From Rhizobiales bacterium YIM 77505 (lineage in GTDB: Bacteria; Pseudomonadota; Alphaproteobacteria; Rhizobiales; Beijerinckiaceae), in the NCBI GenBank assembly GCA_000745135.1, contig JQNH01000001.1, positions 2,542,001-2,606,000 on the forward strand: a stretch of DNA of 64,000 bases, given 5' to 3'. Under the pieces are notes generated by a model. That model did not search any database and was not told the DNA's origin. It was given only the letters and a program-made list of their open reading frames with translations. A program made the position numbers and the translations under genes. Below, piece after piece: positions 45,454 to 54,894 of the stretch; the stretch's first letter is position 1; each line of letters starts with the position of its first letter.

Positions 45454-46020
45454 ATGTTAGCCCGCGTCGTGGTGGCTCGGAAAAGTCAGGTGCGCTCTTC
45501 GAAACTTCTCTTTCGGCTCATGTGTGTCGCGCTTGCGGGATGGATCCTCGTGGATGCCGCATCGGCGCAGGCACCGGCGCCTCCCGCGGCTGCCCCGGCC
45601 CAGACGCAGCCTCCGGCGATGGCTCCGGCGGCCGCTGCGGCGCCTTCTCCAGGAGCCGGGTTCGAGCCGCGCGTCGTGCGGCCGCGCGAGGTCTCGGTCA
45701 TCACGGGCTCGCGCTTCCGGGTCGGCAACGAGCGCTACCAGATCCACAATGTGCGCACGCCGCGCCCCCGGCTTGGGGAATGCGTGATGGAGCGGCTGCG
45801 CGGCCGGCGCTCCCGCAGCGCGCTCCGCCGCATCCTGTCGCGGGGCGAGATCCGCATCGTGCCGACCGGGCAGGTGAGCCCTCTCGGCGACAAGGTCGCT
45901 CGCGTCTATGTCAACGGGCAGAGCGTCCGCCGCAAGCTGATCGACGCCCGCGCTGCCCTGCCGCGCCGGAGCGAATCCTTCAATCCCTGGTGCATCAGCC
46001 TGCGCAAGCCGCCGGCCTGA
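45454..46020 (+). CDS. Secreted SNase-like domain protein lacking catalytic residues
   Basis: A 188-residue protein. A signal-anchor or signal peptide lies at about residues 17-39 and is followed by an Ala/Pro/Gln-rich linker (40-70). The C-terminal domain (about 78-180) follows the staphylococcal nuclease (thermonuclease) pattern: VITGSRFRVGNERYQIHNVR, then CVMERLRG, LRRILSRGEIRI, ARVYVNGQSVRRKLIDARAA. The metal and active-site residues usual in the family (DGDT, DTPE, GR) are replaced by TGSR, RTPR and GDK. It is therefore probably a binding module, not a nuclease. It precedes hyuA by 11 bases. Confidence 0.65.
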   Translation: MLARVVVARKSQVRSSKLLFRLMCVALAGWILVDAASAQAPAPPAAAPAQTQPPAMAPAAAAAPSPGAGFEPRVVRPREVSVITGSRFRVGNERYQIHNVRTPRPRLGECVMERLRGRRSRSALRRILSRGEIRIVPTGQVSPLGDKVARVYVNGQSVRRKLIDARAALPRRSESFNPWCISLRKPPA

Positions 46021-46031
46021 GGCGAGCTGTC

Positions 46032-48128
46032 ATGAGCGCTGCCCCCCGCCTCGCCGTCGACATTGGCGGCACCTTCACCGACGTGGTGCTGGAGGCGGGA
46101 CCTCAGCGCTTCACCACCAAGGTCCTGACGACGCCGCGCGCGCCGGAGGACGCTGTGGTGGCCGGCACCCGAACCGTCCTCGCGCAAGCCGGGCTCGGCT
46201 TCCCCGACATCGGCGTCTTCATCCACGGCACGACGCTCGCCACCAACGCCATCATCGAGCGCAAGGGGGCGAAGACGGCGCTCATCGCAACGCAAGGCTT
46301 CCGCGACGTTCTCGAGATCGCCGACGAGGGGCGCTACGACCAGTACGACATCTTCATCGACAAGCCGCGCCAGCTCGTGCCGCGGTCCTTGCGCTTCACC
46401 GTTCCCGAGCGCATCGACGTGCATGGCGCCGTCCGCCTGCCGCTCGACGAAGACGCTGTGCGCGCCGTCGCCGCGCGGCTCAAGGACGCGGGCATCGAAT
46501 CCGTCGCCGTCGCCTTCATCCATTCATATGCCAATGGCGCCCATGAGGCGCGCGTGCGCGCCATCCTCCAAGAGGAACGCCCGGGGCTCTGGGTGTCCCT
46601 GTCCTCCGAGGTCGCGCCCGAGATGAGGGAATACGAGCGCACCTCGACGACGGTGGCGAACGCCTATGTGCAGCCGCTCATGGCGGGCTACCTTCAGCGG
46701 CTCAGCGACGCCTTCGCGGCGGAGGGCTCGCAGGCGCCGATTCATCTTATGACCTCGGGCGGGAGCCTCGCGAGCCTCGACGCTGCCCGCCGCTTCCCCA
46801 TCCGCCTGGTGGAGTCGGGGCCCGCCGGCGGGGCGATCCTCGCGGCGCATATCGCCGCCGAGCGGCGCGAGCCCAAGGTCCTGTCCTTCGACATGGGCGG
46901 CACCACCGCCAAGATCTGCCTCATCGAGGACATGGAGCCGCTGAAGGGCCGCAGCTTCGAGGTCGACCGCGCGGCGCGGTTCCTCAAGGGCAGCGGCCTG
47001 CCGGTGCGGATTCCGGTGATCGAAATGGTCGAGATCGGGGCGGGGGGCGGCTCCATCGCCCGCGTCGACGCCCTGAAGCGCATCACGGTCGGCCCCGACA
47101 GTGCCGGCTCGGAGCCCGGCCCCGCTTCTTACGGGCGCGGTGGAGAGGACCCCACCGTGACCGACGCCGACCTTTGGCTCGGCATCATCGACCCCGAGCG
47201 CTTCGCCGGCGGTACCATCCGCCTCAGCATGGCTCGCGCCGAAAGCGTCCTCGATACAGCCATCGCCGCGCCGCTCTCGCTCGACACCGATCTTGCCGCC
47301 CGTGGAGTGGCCGAGATCGTCGACGAGAACATGGCCAACGCCGCACGCGTTCATGCCGTCGAGCGCGGCCTTGTGCTCAAGGACCACACCCTCATCGCCT
47401 TCGGGGGCGCGGCGCCGCTGCACGCGGCGCGGCTCGCTGAGAAGCTCGGCATCAAGCGAATCCTGATCCCGCCGGATGCGGGGGTCGGCTCTGCCGTCGG
47501 ATTCCTGCGGGCGCCGGCGGCCTACGAGCTCGTGCGCAGCCGCTACATGCGTCTTGACCGGTTCGACGCCGCCGTCGCGTCAGGGCTTCTCCAGGACATG
47601 AGCCGCGAGGCCCGGGCGCTCGCGACCACCGCCGCCGGCGGGGCGCCCCTGTCGGAAGCGCGGGCGGCCTTCATGCGCTATCGCGGCCAAGGCCATGAGA
47701 TCGTCGTCGAACTGCCCCTGCGTCCTTTGCAGGAGAGCGACGCGGCGAGGCTCAGGGAGAGCTTCGAGGCCGAGTATCGCCGCCTCTTCCAGCGCCACAT
47801 TCCGGGCGCCGTGATCGAGGCCTTAAGCTGGACGGTGTTCGTCGGCACCCAAGCCGTGCCGCCGATGCCGCTCACGGCGCCGACGCGACGCCCGAGGCCC
47901 GCTCCGATCGGCCACCGGGCCGTCCACACCGCCCGCGGCGGCCGGCGCGACACGCCGCTTTACGCCCGCGCCGACTTCGCCCCTGGGATGACCGTCTCGG
48001 GACCGGCCATCATCGTCGAGGAAGGCACCTCGACCTTCGTCAGCGATGCCTTCGAGGCCATGCTCGATGCGGGCGGCGCGCTCGTACTGGAGCGCAAGGC
48101 GGACGGCGCCTCCCCCTTCGGAGCCTGA
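46032..48128 (+). CDS. Hydantoinase/oxoprolinase subunit A
   Basis: A 698-residue protein of the HyuA family. The N-terminal ATPase-like motif is LAVDIGGTFTDVVL, with HGTTLATNAIIERKGAKTAL, ESGPAGGAI, FDMGGTTAKICL and GAGGGSIA following. With HyuB it forms an ATP-dependent amidohydrolase acting on 5-oxoproline, hydantoins, or ketones in the related acetone-carboxylase-like enzymes. The ATG at 46032 was chosen because it begins directly before the DIGGTFTD motif; the long open frame upstream is antisense or unrelated. It is followed 3 bases later by hyuB. Confidence 0.9.
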   Translation: MSAAPRLAVDIGGTFTDVVLEAGPQRFTTKVLTTPRAPEDAVVAGTRTVLAQAGLGFPDIGVFIHGTTLATNAIIERKGAKTALIATQGFRDVLEIADEGRYDQYDIFIDKPRQLVPRSLRFTVPERIDVHGAVRLPLDEDAVRAVAARLKDAGIESVAVAFIHSYANGAHEARVRAILQEERPGLWVSLSSEVAPEMREYERTSTTVANAYVQPLMAGYLQRLSDAFAAEGSQAPIHLMTSGGSLASLDAARRFPIRLVESGPAGGAILAAHIAAERREPKVLSFDMGGTTAKICLIEDMEPLKGRSFEVDRAARFLKGSGLPVRIPVIEMVEIGAGGGSIARVDALKRITVGPDSAGSEPGPASYGRGGEDPTVTDADLWLGIIDPERFAGGTIRLSMARAESVLDTAIAAPLSLDTDLAARGVAEIVDENMANAARVHAVERGLVLKDHTLIAFGGAAPLHAARLAEKLGIKRILIPPDAGVGSAVGFLRAPAAYELVRSRYMRLDRFDAAVASGLLQDMSREARALATTAAGGAPLSEARAAFMRYRGQGHEIVVELPLRPLQESDAARLRESFEAEYRRLFQRHIPGAVIEALSWTVFVGTQAVPPMPLTAPTRRPRPAPIGHRAVHTARGGRRDTPLYARADFAPGMTVSGPAIIVEEGTSTFVSDAFEAMLDAGGALVLERKADGASPFGA

Positions 48129-48131
48129 GCG

Positions 48132-49784
48132 ATGACCGACGCGGCGCTCACCGAGATCGACCTTCAAGTGATGTGGAGCCGGCTCATCGCCGTCGTCGAG
48201 GAGCAGGCGCAGGTCCTCCTCCGCACGGCCTTTTCGGCCATCGTGCGGGAGGCGGGCGACCTCTCCGCCGGCGTCTTCGACCTTGAAGGCCGCATGCTGG
48301 CCCAGGCCATCACTGGCACGCCGGGCCACGTCAACTCCATGGCGGAGGCGGTGAAGCACTTCCTCGCCCGCTTTCCCGTGGAGACGATGAAGCCGGGCGA
48401 CATCTACATCACCAACGACCCCTGGATGGGCACGGGCCATCTCAACGACTTCGTGCTCACCACGCCCTGCTTCCATCGGGGCAGGCTCGTCGCGTTGTTC
48501 TCCTGCACGAGCCACCTCATGGACATCGGCGGCATCGGCTTCGGGCCGGACGGCACCGACGTGTTCATGGAAGGGCTCTTCATCCCGCACCTCAAGCTCG
48601 CGGAGGAGGGGCGCTTCAACGAGACCCTCATGGCGATGATCCGAGCCAACACCCGGCTTCCCGTCGACACGGAAGGCGACGTCTACGCCCTTGCCGCCTG
48701 CAACGACGTGGGCTGCCGGCGGCTCGTCGACATGATGGAGGAGTTCGGCCTCACCGGTCTCGACAGCTTGGCTCGCCAGATCTGCGACCGCTCCCGCGAT
48801 GCGGTGCTTGCCGAAATCGCGCGGCTCCCCAAGGGCACCTGGCGCAGCGCCATGACGGTCGACGGCTATGACGCGCCGGTGACGCTCGCGGCCACGACCA
48901 CCATCCGCGACGACGGCATCCATGTGGACTTCGAGGGCACGGGGCCGGCCTCGCACCGCGGCATCAACGTGCCGCTCGCCTACACGACCGCCTACACCGT
49001 CTTCGGCCTTGCCTGCGCCGTCGCCCCGCGCATTCCGAACAATGCCGGCTCGCTTTCCGTGTTCACGGTTTCGGCTCCGGAGGGATGCATCCTGAACGCG
49101 CGAAAGCCCGCGCCGGTGGCTTCTCGGCATGTGATCGGCCAGATGCTCCCCGACGTGGTGTTCGGCTGCCTGCGGCAGGTGATCCCGGACCGGGTGCCCG
49201 CGGAAGGCACCTCCTGCCTCTGGAACCTCAACGTGCGCGGCGAGGTCGCGGAGGAGACGGGCAACTACGGCTTCACCATGGCGGTGACCTCGAACGGCGG
49301 CACGGGCGCCAGACCGATGAAGGATGGTCTTTCCGCCACTGCTTATCCGTCCGGCGTGAAGGGGACGCCGGTGGAAATCGCGGAATCGATCACGCCGCTC
49401 ATCTTCTGGAAGAAGGAGCTACGCCCCGATTCCGGTGGCGCCGGACGCCGGCGCGGCGGGCTTGGCCAGATCATCGAGATCGAGAGCGGCATTGGCCGCT
49501 CTTTCGAGTTGCTCGCCGCCTACGACCGTATCGACCATCCTCCCCGCGGGCGCGACGGCGGCCGCGACGGGGCCGCGGGCTATGTTGGGCTCAAGTCGGG
49601 GAAGCGCCTCAAGGGCAAGGGCTTCCAGACGATCCCGCCTGGCGACCGGCTCGTCGTCATGACGCCCGGGGGCGGCGGAATTGGCGATCCCAAGGAGCGC
49701 GAACGAGAGCTCGTGGAGCGGGACCTGGAAGAGGAGTTGATTTCCGAGGAAGCCGCGCGGGGCATCTACGGGAGAGGTGAGTGA
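48132..49784 (+). CDS. Hydantoinase/oxoprolinase subunit B
   Basis: A 550-residue HyuB-family protein. Conserved regions are LRTAFSAIVREAGDLSAGVF, GHVNSMAEAV, DIYITNDPWMGTGHLNDFVL, GGTGARPMKDGLSAT and, near the end, TPGGGGIGDPKERE. It forms a complex with subunit A. The pair being divergent from a gamma-glutamyltransferase gene suggests a 5-oxoprolinase in a glutathione-degrading unit, but hydantoinase activity is equally allowed by sequence. Confidence 0.9.
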   Translation: MTDAALTEIDLQVMWSRLIAVVEEQAQVLLRTAFSAIVREAGDLSAGVFDLEGRMLAQAITGTPGHVNSMAEAVKHFLARFPVETMKPGDIYITNDPWMGTGHLNDFVLTTPCFHRGRLVALFSCTSHLMDIGGIGFGPDGTDVFMEGLFIPHLKLAEEGRFNETLMAMIRANTRLPVDTEGDVYALAACNDVGCRRLVDMMEEFGLTGLDSLARQICDRSRDAVLAEIARLPKGTWRSAMTVDGYDAPVTLAATTTIRDDGIHVDFEGTGPASHRGINVPLAYTTAYTVFGLACAVAPRIPNNAGSLSVFTVSAPEGCILNARKPAPVASRHVIGQMLPDVVFGCLRQVIPDRVPAEGTSCLWNLNVRGEVAEETGNYGFTMAVTSNGGTGARPMKDGLSATAYPSGVKGTPVEIAESITPLIFWKKELRPDSGGAGRRRGGLGQIIEIESGIGRSFELLAAYDRIDHPPRGRDGGRDGAAGYVGLKSGKRLKGKGFQTIPPGDRLVVMTPGGGGIGDPKERERELVERDLEEELISEEAARGIYGRGE

Positions 49785-49817
49785 GCGCGCATGCCCTTGG
49801 CAAGCCAGGTCTCTCCA

Positions 49818-49840
49818 CCCTCCCCGAGAAGGGGGTTAGG
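49818..49840. terminator. Probable bidirectional hairpin between hyuB and pncB
   Basis: CCCTCCCC and AGGGGGTTAGGG around a GAGA loop form an imperfect stem in the 58-bp gap between convergent genes. The sequence resembles REP-type elements seen elsewhere in the window, and could serve both genes as a transcription end. Confidence 0.5.
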
Positions 49841-49842
49841 GC

Positions 49843-51153
49843 TCACACCACGACTGGCTGTGCTTCCTGTGCGCCCACATGGAAGACGCGCTTGTAGCGC
49901 TCGATCTCTGCCTTCGGCCCGATGGCCTTGGTGGGGTTGTCGGAGAGTTTCACCGCCGGGCGGCCATTGGCGGACACCACCTTGCAGACGATGGAGATGG
50001 GATCGAGCCCGCCCTTCGGGGCAAGGCCGCGGAAATCGTTGGTGAGGAGCGTTCCCCAGCCGTAGCCGAGGCGCATGCGGCCATGGAAATGGCCGTGGAT
50101 CGCGATGATGCGCTCGACATCGAGGCCATCGGAGAAGATGGCGAGCTTGTCGCGCGGGTCCTGCCCGCGGGAGCGCCACCAGGCGATCGCCTCCTCTCCG
50201 CCCTCGATGGGATCCTTGGAGTCGATGCGGATGCCGGTCCAGGACGACACCCAGGCCGGCGCGTTCCTGAGGAAGTTCGTCGTGCCGTAGGTGTCGGGCA
50301 GGATCACCAGCAGATTGCCCTGATAGTCCTCCTGCCAATCGGCCAGGACCTTGTAAGGCGCAGCCGCAAGCTCCTCCTCGGTGTCGGCGAGCGCCGCATA
50401 GACCATGGGCAGCTCATGCGCGTTGGTGCCGACCGCCTCGATGTCGCGGCGCATGGCGATGAGGCAGTTGGAGGTGCCGAGAAACGCAGGGCCGAGCCCC
50501 TCGATCATGGCCTGCACGCACCAGTCCTGCCACAGGAAGCCGTGGCGCCGGCGCGTCCCGAAATCGGAGATCGAGAGGCCGGGAAGGGATTTCAGGCGCT
50601 GGATCTTCTCCCACACGCGGGTCATGGCGCGGGCGTAGAGCACCTGCAACTCGAAGCGCCCGAGACCCTTCAGCACGCCCCGCGAGCGCAGCTCGTTGAG
50701 GATCGCGAGCGCCGGGATCTCCCACATGGTGGTCTCGACCCAGGGCCCGTGGAAGGTGAGCACATACTGGCCATCGCGCTTCTCGAGCTGGTATTCGGGG
50801 AAGCGGAAGTTCTCGAGCCAGTCCATGAATTCGGGCGAGAACATCTGGCGCTTGCCATAGAAGGTGTTGCCGCGCAGCCATGTGGACTCGCCCCGGGTGA
50901 GCTTGAGCGAGCGCACATGATCGAGCTGCTCGCGCAGCTCCCCTTCGTCCACGATCTCGGCGAGACGCACGCTGGTGGTGCGGTTGTGGATGCCGAAGGT
51001 GACGCGGACATCGCGATGGCGCCGATGGATCGACTGCGCCATGAGCAGCTTGTAGAAGTCCGTGTCGAGCACGGATCTCACGATCGGGTCGATCTTCCAG
51101 GTGTGGTTGTAGACCCGGGTCGCGATATCGACCATCGCCTGCTCCAGACGCAC
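49843..51153 (-). CDS. pncB: Nicotinate phosphoribosyltransferase
   Basis: A 436-residue enzyme of NAD salvage, joining nicotinate and PRPP with ATP use. Family motifs are [14 protein letters not shown], the autophosphorylated His in [36 protein letters not shown] and [11 protein letters not shown]. The start is either GTG at 51153 or ATG at 51135 ([11 protein letters not shown]); the ATG gives a slightly shorter, equally complete protein. It converges with hyuB. Confidence 0.95.
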   Translation of the reverse strand: MRLEQAMVDIATRVYNHTWKIDPIVRSVLDTDFYKLLMAQSIHRRHRDVRVTFGIHNRTTSVRLAEIVDEGELREQLDHVRSLKLTRGESTWLRGNTFYGKRQMFSPEFMDWLENFRFPEYQLEKRDGQYVLTFHGPWVETTMWEIPALAILNELRSRGVLKGLGRFELQVLYARAMTRVWEKIQRLKSLPGLSISDFGTRRRHGFLWQDWCVQAMIEGLGPAFLGTSNCLIAMRRDIEAVGTNAHELPMVYAALADTEEELAAAPYKVLADWQEDYQGNLLVILPDTYGTTNFLRNAPAWVSSWTGIRIDSKDPIEGGEEAIAWWRSRGQDPRDKLAIFSDGLDVERIIAIHGHFHGRMRLGYGWGTLLTNDFRGLAPKGGLDPISIVCKVVSANGRPAVKLSDNPTKAIGPKAEIERYKRVFHVGAQEAQPVVV

Positions 51154-51361
51154 GTCCGGCCCGCATCCGCGCGCCGCTTGCTTTGCAGGCTACCTTCGCA
51201 CCCGGACGCGCGGCGGTGTCAAGCTTGGGCCCGACATCCCCTCCCCGACATCCCATCTTTGCGGAAAAGGGCCCAGCCGCGCGGAGCGCGACCGGCGCGG
51301 GGCAGCCGCGCCGTCGCGGAAGGCCGACGCCGCCCGTTCCGACTCTGCTCCGGTCCAGCTA

Positions 51362-51379
51362 CCTTCCCCTGCGGGAAGG
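51362..51379. repeat. Short perfect palindrome (REP-like)
   Basis: CCTTCCC, CTGC, GGGAAGG form a 7-bp stem just beyond the stop codon of the PPOX-fold gene on the minus strand, in the 241-bp gap before pncB. It could end that transcript and belongs with the other CCCTCTCCC-type palindromes by composition. Confidence 0.5.
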
Positions 51380-51394
51380 ATCCGCCGCCGAGGT

Positions 51395-51907
51395 TTATGA
51401 GCGCAGGTTGACCTTCTTCTGCTCGCCGAGCTCGTTCGCCGATTCGCCGGTCATGGCGGCCCTGACATAGCCGTAGATTTGCATGACGGTCGAGCCGGGG
51501 CTGTCCCAATATTCGCCGCGCACCGGATGGACACGGATGAGCGCGATCTGCGGATCGTCCTTGCCTTCGGGGAACCAGGCCCGCAGCGGCTCGCTCCAGC
51601 GGGCGTCGATCTCAGCCCTGTCGCGCACGATCTCGGCCACGCCCGTGATCGAAACATAGTGCTGCTTGTCGGGATCGACGAAGGCGAGGCTGACCTGCCG
51701 GTCCTTGCCGATCTCAACCACTTTCGGGCTCTGCAGCTTGGTGAAGAACCAGAAATCACCGTTCTCGTCCGCCTCTTGGGCATACATGGGCCGCGAGTGC
51801 AGGGACCCGTCCGGCTCGGCGGTGGTCATGATGCAGATCTTGATGTCCTTGACGAGGTCGTAGAGCTTCTCAGCGCCCTCGTGGTTGCGATGGCTGCCAT
51901 GGTGCAT
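51395..51907 (-). CDS. PPOX-fold general stress protein
   Basis: A 170-residue protein of the pyridoxamine 5'-phosphate oxidase-like split-barrel family (general stress protein 26 group): KLYDLVKDIKICIMTTAEPD, HSRPM, DFWFFTKLQSPKVVEI, and YVSITGVAEIVRDR. It may bind FMN or another flavin. The ATG at 51907 follows GGAGAGCGGCG. It probably has its own promoter in the gap before mrp, from which it is divergent. Confidence 0.87.
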   Translation of the reverse strand: MHHGSHRNHEGAEKLYDLVKDIKICIMTTAEPDGSLHSRPMYAQEADENGDFWFFTKLQSPKVVEIGKDRQVSLAFVDPDKQHYVSITGVAEIVRDRAEIDARWSEPLRAWFPEGKDDPQIALIRVHPVRGEYWDSPGSTVMQIYGYVRAAMTGESANELGEQKKVNLRS

Positions 51908-52084
51908 CGCCGCTCTCCAGGAGACATGGTCGGAACGCAGCGGGACAACGAGGCAGCGCCGCTTTGGTTTCGATCCAAGGTCGAGGCGGGAAGCGGCGAT
52001 CTGTGCCTTACCTTTGCACGCGCGAGGGGGTAGATGACGCGGGGAGACGGTGCGGCGCAATGACGGCCCGCAAGGAGGACCATC

Positions 52085-53212
52085 GTGGCGATCACCCGTG
52101 AGCATGTCCTGCAGACTCTGGCGACGGTGAGGCTGGAGGCGAGCGGGACGAGTCTAACGGCGTCCGGCCGCCTGTCCGACATCGTGATCGACGAGGCCGG
52201 CCGCGTCATGTTCTCGATCGCCATCGACCCGACCGAGGCCGGGGCGATGGAGAAGGTCCGCCAGGCGGCGGAGGCCGCCGTCAAGGCGCTCCCCGGCGTG
52301 AAGACCGTGCTGGCGAGCCTCACCGCCGACCGCCCCGCGGGAAAAGGTCCCGCCACGAGCCCAAGCCCGACGCCGGGCCGGCCGGCGCATGCCCCCTCCC
52401 CTAAAGCGCAGCTCATTCCCGGCGTGAAACACGTCGTCGCCGTCGCTTCGGGCAAGGGCGGCGTCGGCAAGTCGACGGTTGCCTGCAACCTGGCGCTGGG
52501 GCTCCTCGGCCAGGGCATGAAGGTCGGCATCCTCGATGCCGACATCTACGGTCCCTCCATGCCAAAGCTGTTCGGGCTCCACGGCAAGCCGCGAGTCCTC
52601 TCGGGGCGCATCCTCGAACCCCTCGACGGCTACGGCATCAAGGTCATGTCCATCGGCTTCCTCGTGGAGGAGGAGACGCCGATGATCTGGCGCGGACCGA
52701 TGGTGATGTCGGCGATCACCCAGATGCTGCGCGAGGTCGCCTGGGGCGAGCTCGACGTGCTCGTGGTCGACATGCCGCCCGGTACGGGCGATGCCCAGCT
52801 CACCATGGCGCAGGCGACGCCGCTCGCCGGCGCCGTCATCGTCTCGACCCCTCAGGACCTGGCTCTCATCGACGCCCGCCGCGGCGTCGCCATGTTCCGC
52901 CGCGTCGAGGTGCCGATCCTCGGCATCGTGGAGAACATGGCAACCTTCGTGTGCCCCAACTGCGGGCAGGAATCGCACATCTTCGGGCACGGCGGCGCAC
53001 GCAAGGAGGCGGAGCGCCTCGGCGTGCCATTCCTAGGGGAGGTGCCCCTGAATATGAGGATCCGCGAGACCTCCGACGCCGGGCGGCCCGTCACCGCCGT
53101 CGACCCCGACGGCCCGCAGGCGCAGGTCTTCAACGCCATTGCCCGCCAGGTCTGGACCACCCTGTCCGGCGGCGCGACCCAGCGCGCCGCGCCCAGGATC
53201 GTGATCGAGTAG
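52085..53212 (+). CDS. mrp: Mrp/ApbC family iron-sulfur cluster carrier ATPase
   Basis: A 375-residue protein. The N-terminal MIP18/DUF59-like domain is at about residues 5-78, followed by a Pro-rich linker and a P-loop ATPase domain with the deviant Walker A SGKGGVGKST, DADIYGPSMP, DMPPGTGDAQLT and the cluster-binding CxxC in FVCPNCG. It carries and delivers Fe-S clusters in the cytoplasm. A GTG start at 52085 is preceded by AAGGAGGACCATC, a strong ribosome site. Confidence 0.93.
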   Translation: MAITREHVLQTLATVRLEASGTSLTASGRLSDIVIDEAGRVMFSIAIDPTEAGAMEKVRQAAEAAVKALPGVKTVLASLTADRPAGKGPATSPSPTPGRPAHAPSPKAQLIPGVKHVVAVASGKGGVGKSTVACNLALGLLGQGMKVGILDADIYGPSMPKLFGLHGKPRVLSGRILEPLDGYGIKVMSIGFLVEEETPMIWRGPMVMSAITQMLREVAWGELDVLVVDMPPGTGDAQLTMAQATPLAGAVIVSTPQDLALIDARRGVAMFRRVEVPILGIVENMATFVCPNCGQESHIFGHGGARKEAERLGVPFLGEVPLNMRIRETSDAGRPVTAVDPDGPQAQVFNAIARQVWTTLSGGATQRAAPRIVIE

Positions 53213-53270
53213 GAAGATCGCCGACAAGGGCGAAGACCCGACCCGGATCAGGGGGAGGATCGCCCCGCGG

Positions 53271-53876
53271 TCAGCGGCGGGCGAAGCTCCACCCGGCGTG
53301 CAGGAGGGCGACGGCCAGCGCCGTCTTGAGGATGGTTGCCGCAACGAAAGGCTCGGCGCCGACCGCCCACGCCTTCGACCAGCCGATCAGCGTCGCGAGC
53401 CAGCCGAGACCGAAGACGAAGATGACGAGATGCCCGAGGGTGGCAAGCGCAGCAAGGCCGAGCAGCGAGCGATCCCATCCGCGCTCCGCAAGATAGCCCG
53501 CGACCACCGCTGCGGCGAGGAAGCCCACGAGGAACCCGCCCGTCGGTCCCATCATGTAGGGAAGCCCGAGGCCCCGTTCCGGCGTGCCGGCGAAGACGGG
53601 GAGGCCGACGGCGCCCTCGAGGAGGTAAAGGAGCACCGTGGCGCCACCGAGCCGCCAGCCATAGGCCGCGCCGATCATCAGCACCACGAGGGTCTGCATG
53701 GTCATCGGCACCGGCCAGAAGGGCACCTGGACCTTGGCCGAGAGGGCAAGAAGCGCGCTGCCGATCACGGCGAGGATGACCGCCCGCCAGGCAGCGGCGG
53801 GGCCGGCGGCTGCGGGCCACCAGGAGGCGGCAAGCGTGGATGGCGGAGTTGAATCGACCGGAGCGACGCTCGACAT
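53271..53876 (-). CDS. bioY: Biotin transporter substrate-binding subunit BioY
   Basis: A 201-residue membrane protein with about six hydrophobic segments and BioY landmarks: AKVQVPFWPVPMTMQTLVVL, AVGLPVFAG and MMGPTGGFLVGFLAAA. It is the S-component of the ECF-type biotin importer; no BioM/BioN genes are adjacent. The ATG at 53876 has GAGGTCAC before it. It converges with mrp. No clear BioR-type operator was found upstream. Confidence 0.93.
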   Translation of the reverse strand: MSSVAPVDSTPPSTLAASWWPAAAGPAAAWRAVILAVIGSALLALSAKVQVPFWPVPMTMQTLVVLMIGAAYGWRLGGATVLLYLLEGAVGLPVFAGTPERGLGLPYMMGPTGGFLVGFLAAAVVAGYLAERGWDRSLLGLAALATLGHLVIFVFGLGWLATLIGWSKAWAVGAEPFVAATILKTALAVALLHAGWSFARR

Positions 53877-53979
53877 GCTCGTGACCTCGTCAATGGGCCG
53901 CTTTCGCCAGCGGCTCAGGATCGCTCTATAGGAGACGGACCCACCTCTCAAGCGGCCCTCCCCGCCCATCCCACGACGC

Positions 53980-54891
53980 ATGAGCAACGCCCTGACCTTC
54001 GACCTCGACTTCCGCGTCCCGCCGGGCGCCTGCGTGGCCCTCTCGCCCCTCATCCGCCGCGTCGTGGCCGACAATCCCGGGCCGATCACCTTCACGGGCA
54101 CCTGCAGCTACATCGTCGGGCACGGCCGGGTTGCGATCATCGATCCGGGCCCCGACCTGCCGGCCCATGTGGATGCCCTCCTCCAAGCAGTGAAGGGCGA
54201 GACGGTGACCCACGTCCTCGTCTCCCATACCCATCGCGACCATTCGCCGGCCGCGCGCGCGATCAAGGCCGCAACCGGCGCGCTGATCGTCGGCTGCAGC
54301 GCCCATCGCAGCGCCCGCCCCCTGGCCGTAGGCGAGACCAACGTGCTCGAGGCGAGCGCCGATCTGGAGCACAGGCCGGACATGGAGATGCGCGAGGGCG
54401 ACGCCGTGGACGGGCCGGGATGGCGGCTCGAAGCCGTCGAGACGCCCGGGCACATGGCGAATCACCTCTGCTTCGCGCTCCCCGAGGAGCGCGTCCTGTT
54501 CTCCGCCGACCATGTCATGGCCTGGGCCACGTCCTTCGTCGGCCCGCCCGACGGAGCGATGAGCGACTTCATGGCCTCCCTCGACAAGCTGCGCGGACGG
54601 GAGGAAACCCTCTACTGGCCGGGCCATGGCGGCCCGGTGAGGGACCCGCAGCGCTTCGTACGCGCCTTGGCCCATCATCGCCGCCAGAGGGAGGCGTCGA
54701 TCCTCAACCGGCTCGCCGCGGGCGACCGCACCATCGAGGCGATCGTGCCGATGATCTATCAGGGCTTGAACCCCGCCTTGAGCAAGGCGGCCGCGCTCTC
54801 GGTCTTCGCCCATCTCGAAGACCTCGTCGCCCGGGGCCTTGTCGTCACTGAAGGTCCGCCGACCCTGACGGGCGAATACCGCCTCGCGTGA
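53980..54891 (+). CDS. Metallo-beta-lactamase fold hydrolase (LACTB2-like)
   Basis: A 303-residue MBL-fold protein. The Zn-binding motif is SHTHRDHSPAA, followed by ETPGHMANHL, FSADHVMAW and YWPGHGGPV, with a C-terminal winged-helix-like region (about 225-300) typical of the LACTB2 group. LACTB2-like proteins act as endoribonucleases or thioesterases; here the substrate is unknown. It is divergent from bioY, 103 bp away. Confidence 0.88.
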   Translation: MSNALTFDLDFRVPPGACVALSPLIRRVVADNPGPITFTGTCSYIVGHGRVAIIDPGPDLPAHVDALLQAVKGETVTHVLVSHTHRDHSPAARAIKAATGALIVGCSAHRSARPLAVGETNVLEASADLEHRPDMEMREGDAVDGPGWRLEAVETPGHMANHLCFALPEERVLFSADHVMAWATSFVGPPDGAMSDFMASLDKLRGREETLYWPGHGGPVRDPQRFVRALAHHRRQREASILNRLAAGDRTIEAIVPMIYQGLNPALSKAAALSVFAHLEDLVARGLVVTEGPPTLTGEYRLA

Positions 54892-54894
54892 GAC

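Noticed and set aside
45282-46031. A 250-codon open extension upstream of hyuA
   Set aside because: It overlaps the SNase-like gene in another frame and begins inside the gamma-glutamyltransferase gene. The high base composition makes long stop-free frames common.
53877-53979. A BioR-type operator before bioY
   Set aside because: I looked for a TTATMKATAA-like palindrome and found only a loose CTCTATAGGAG, which does not qualify.
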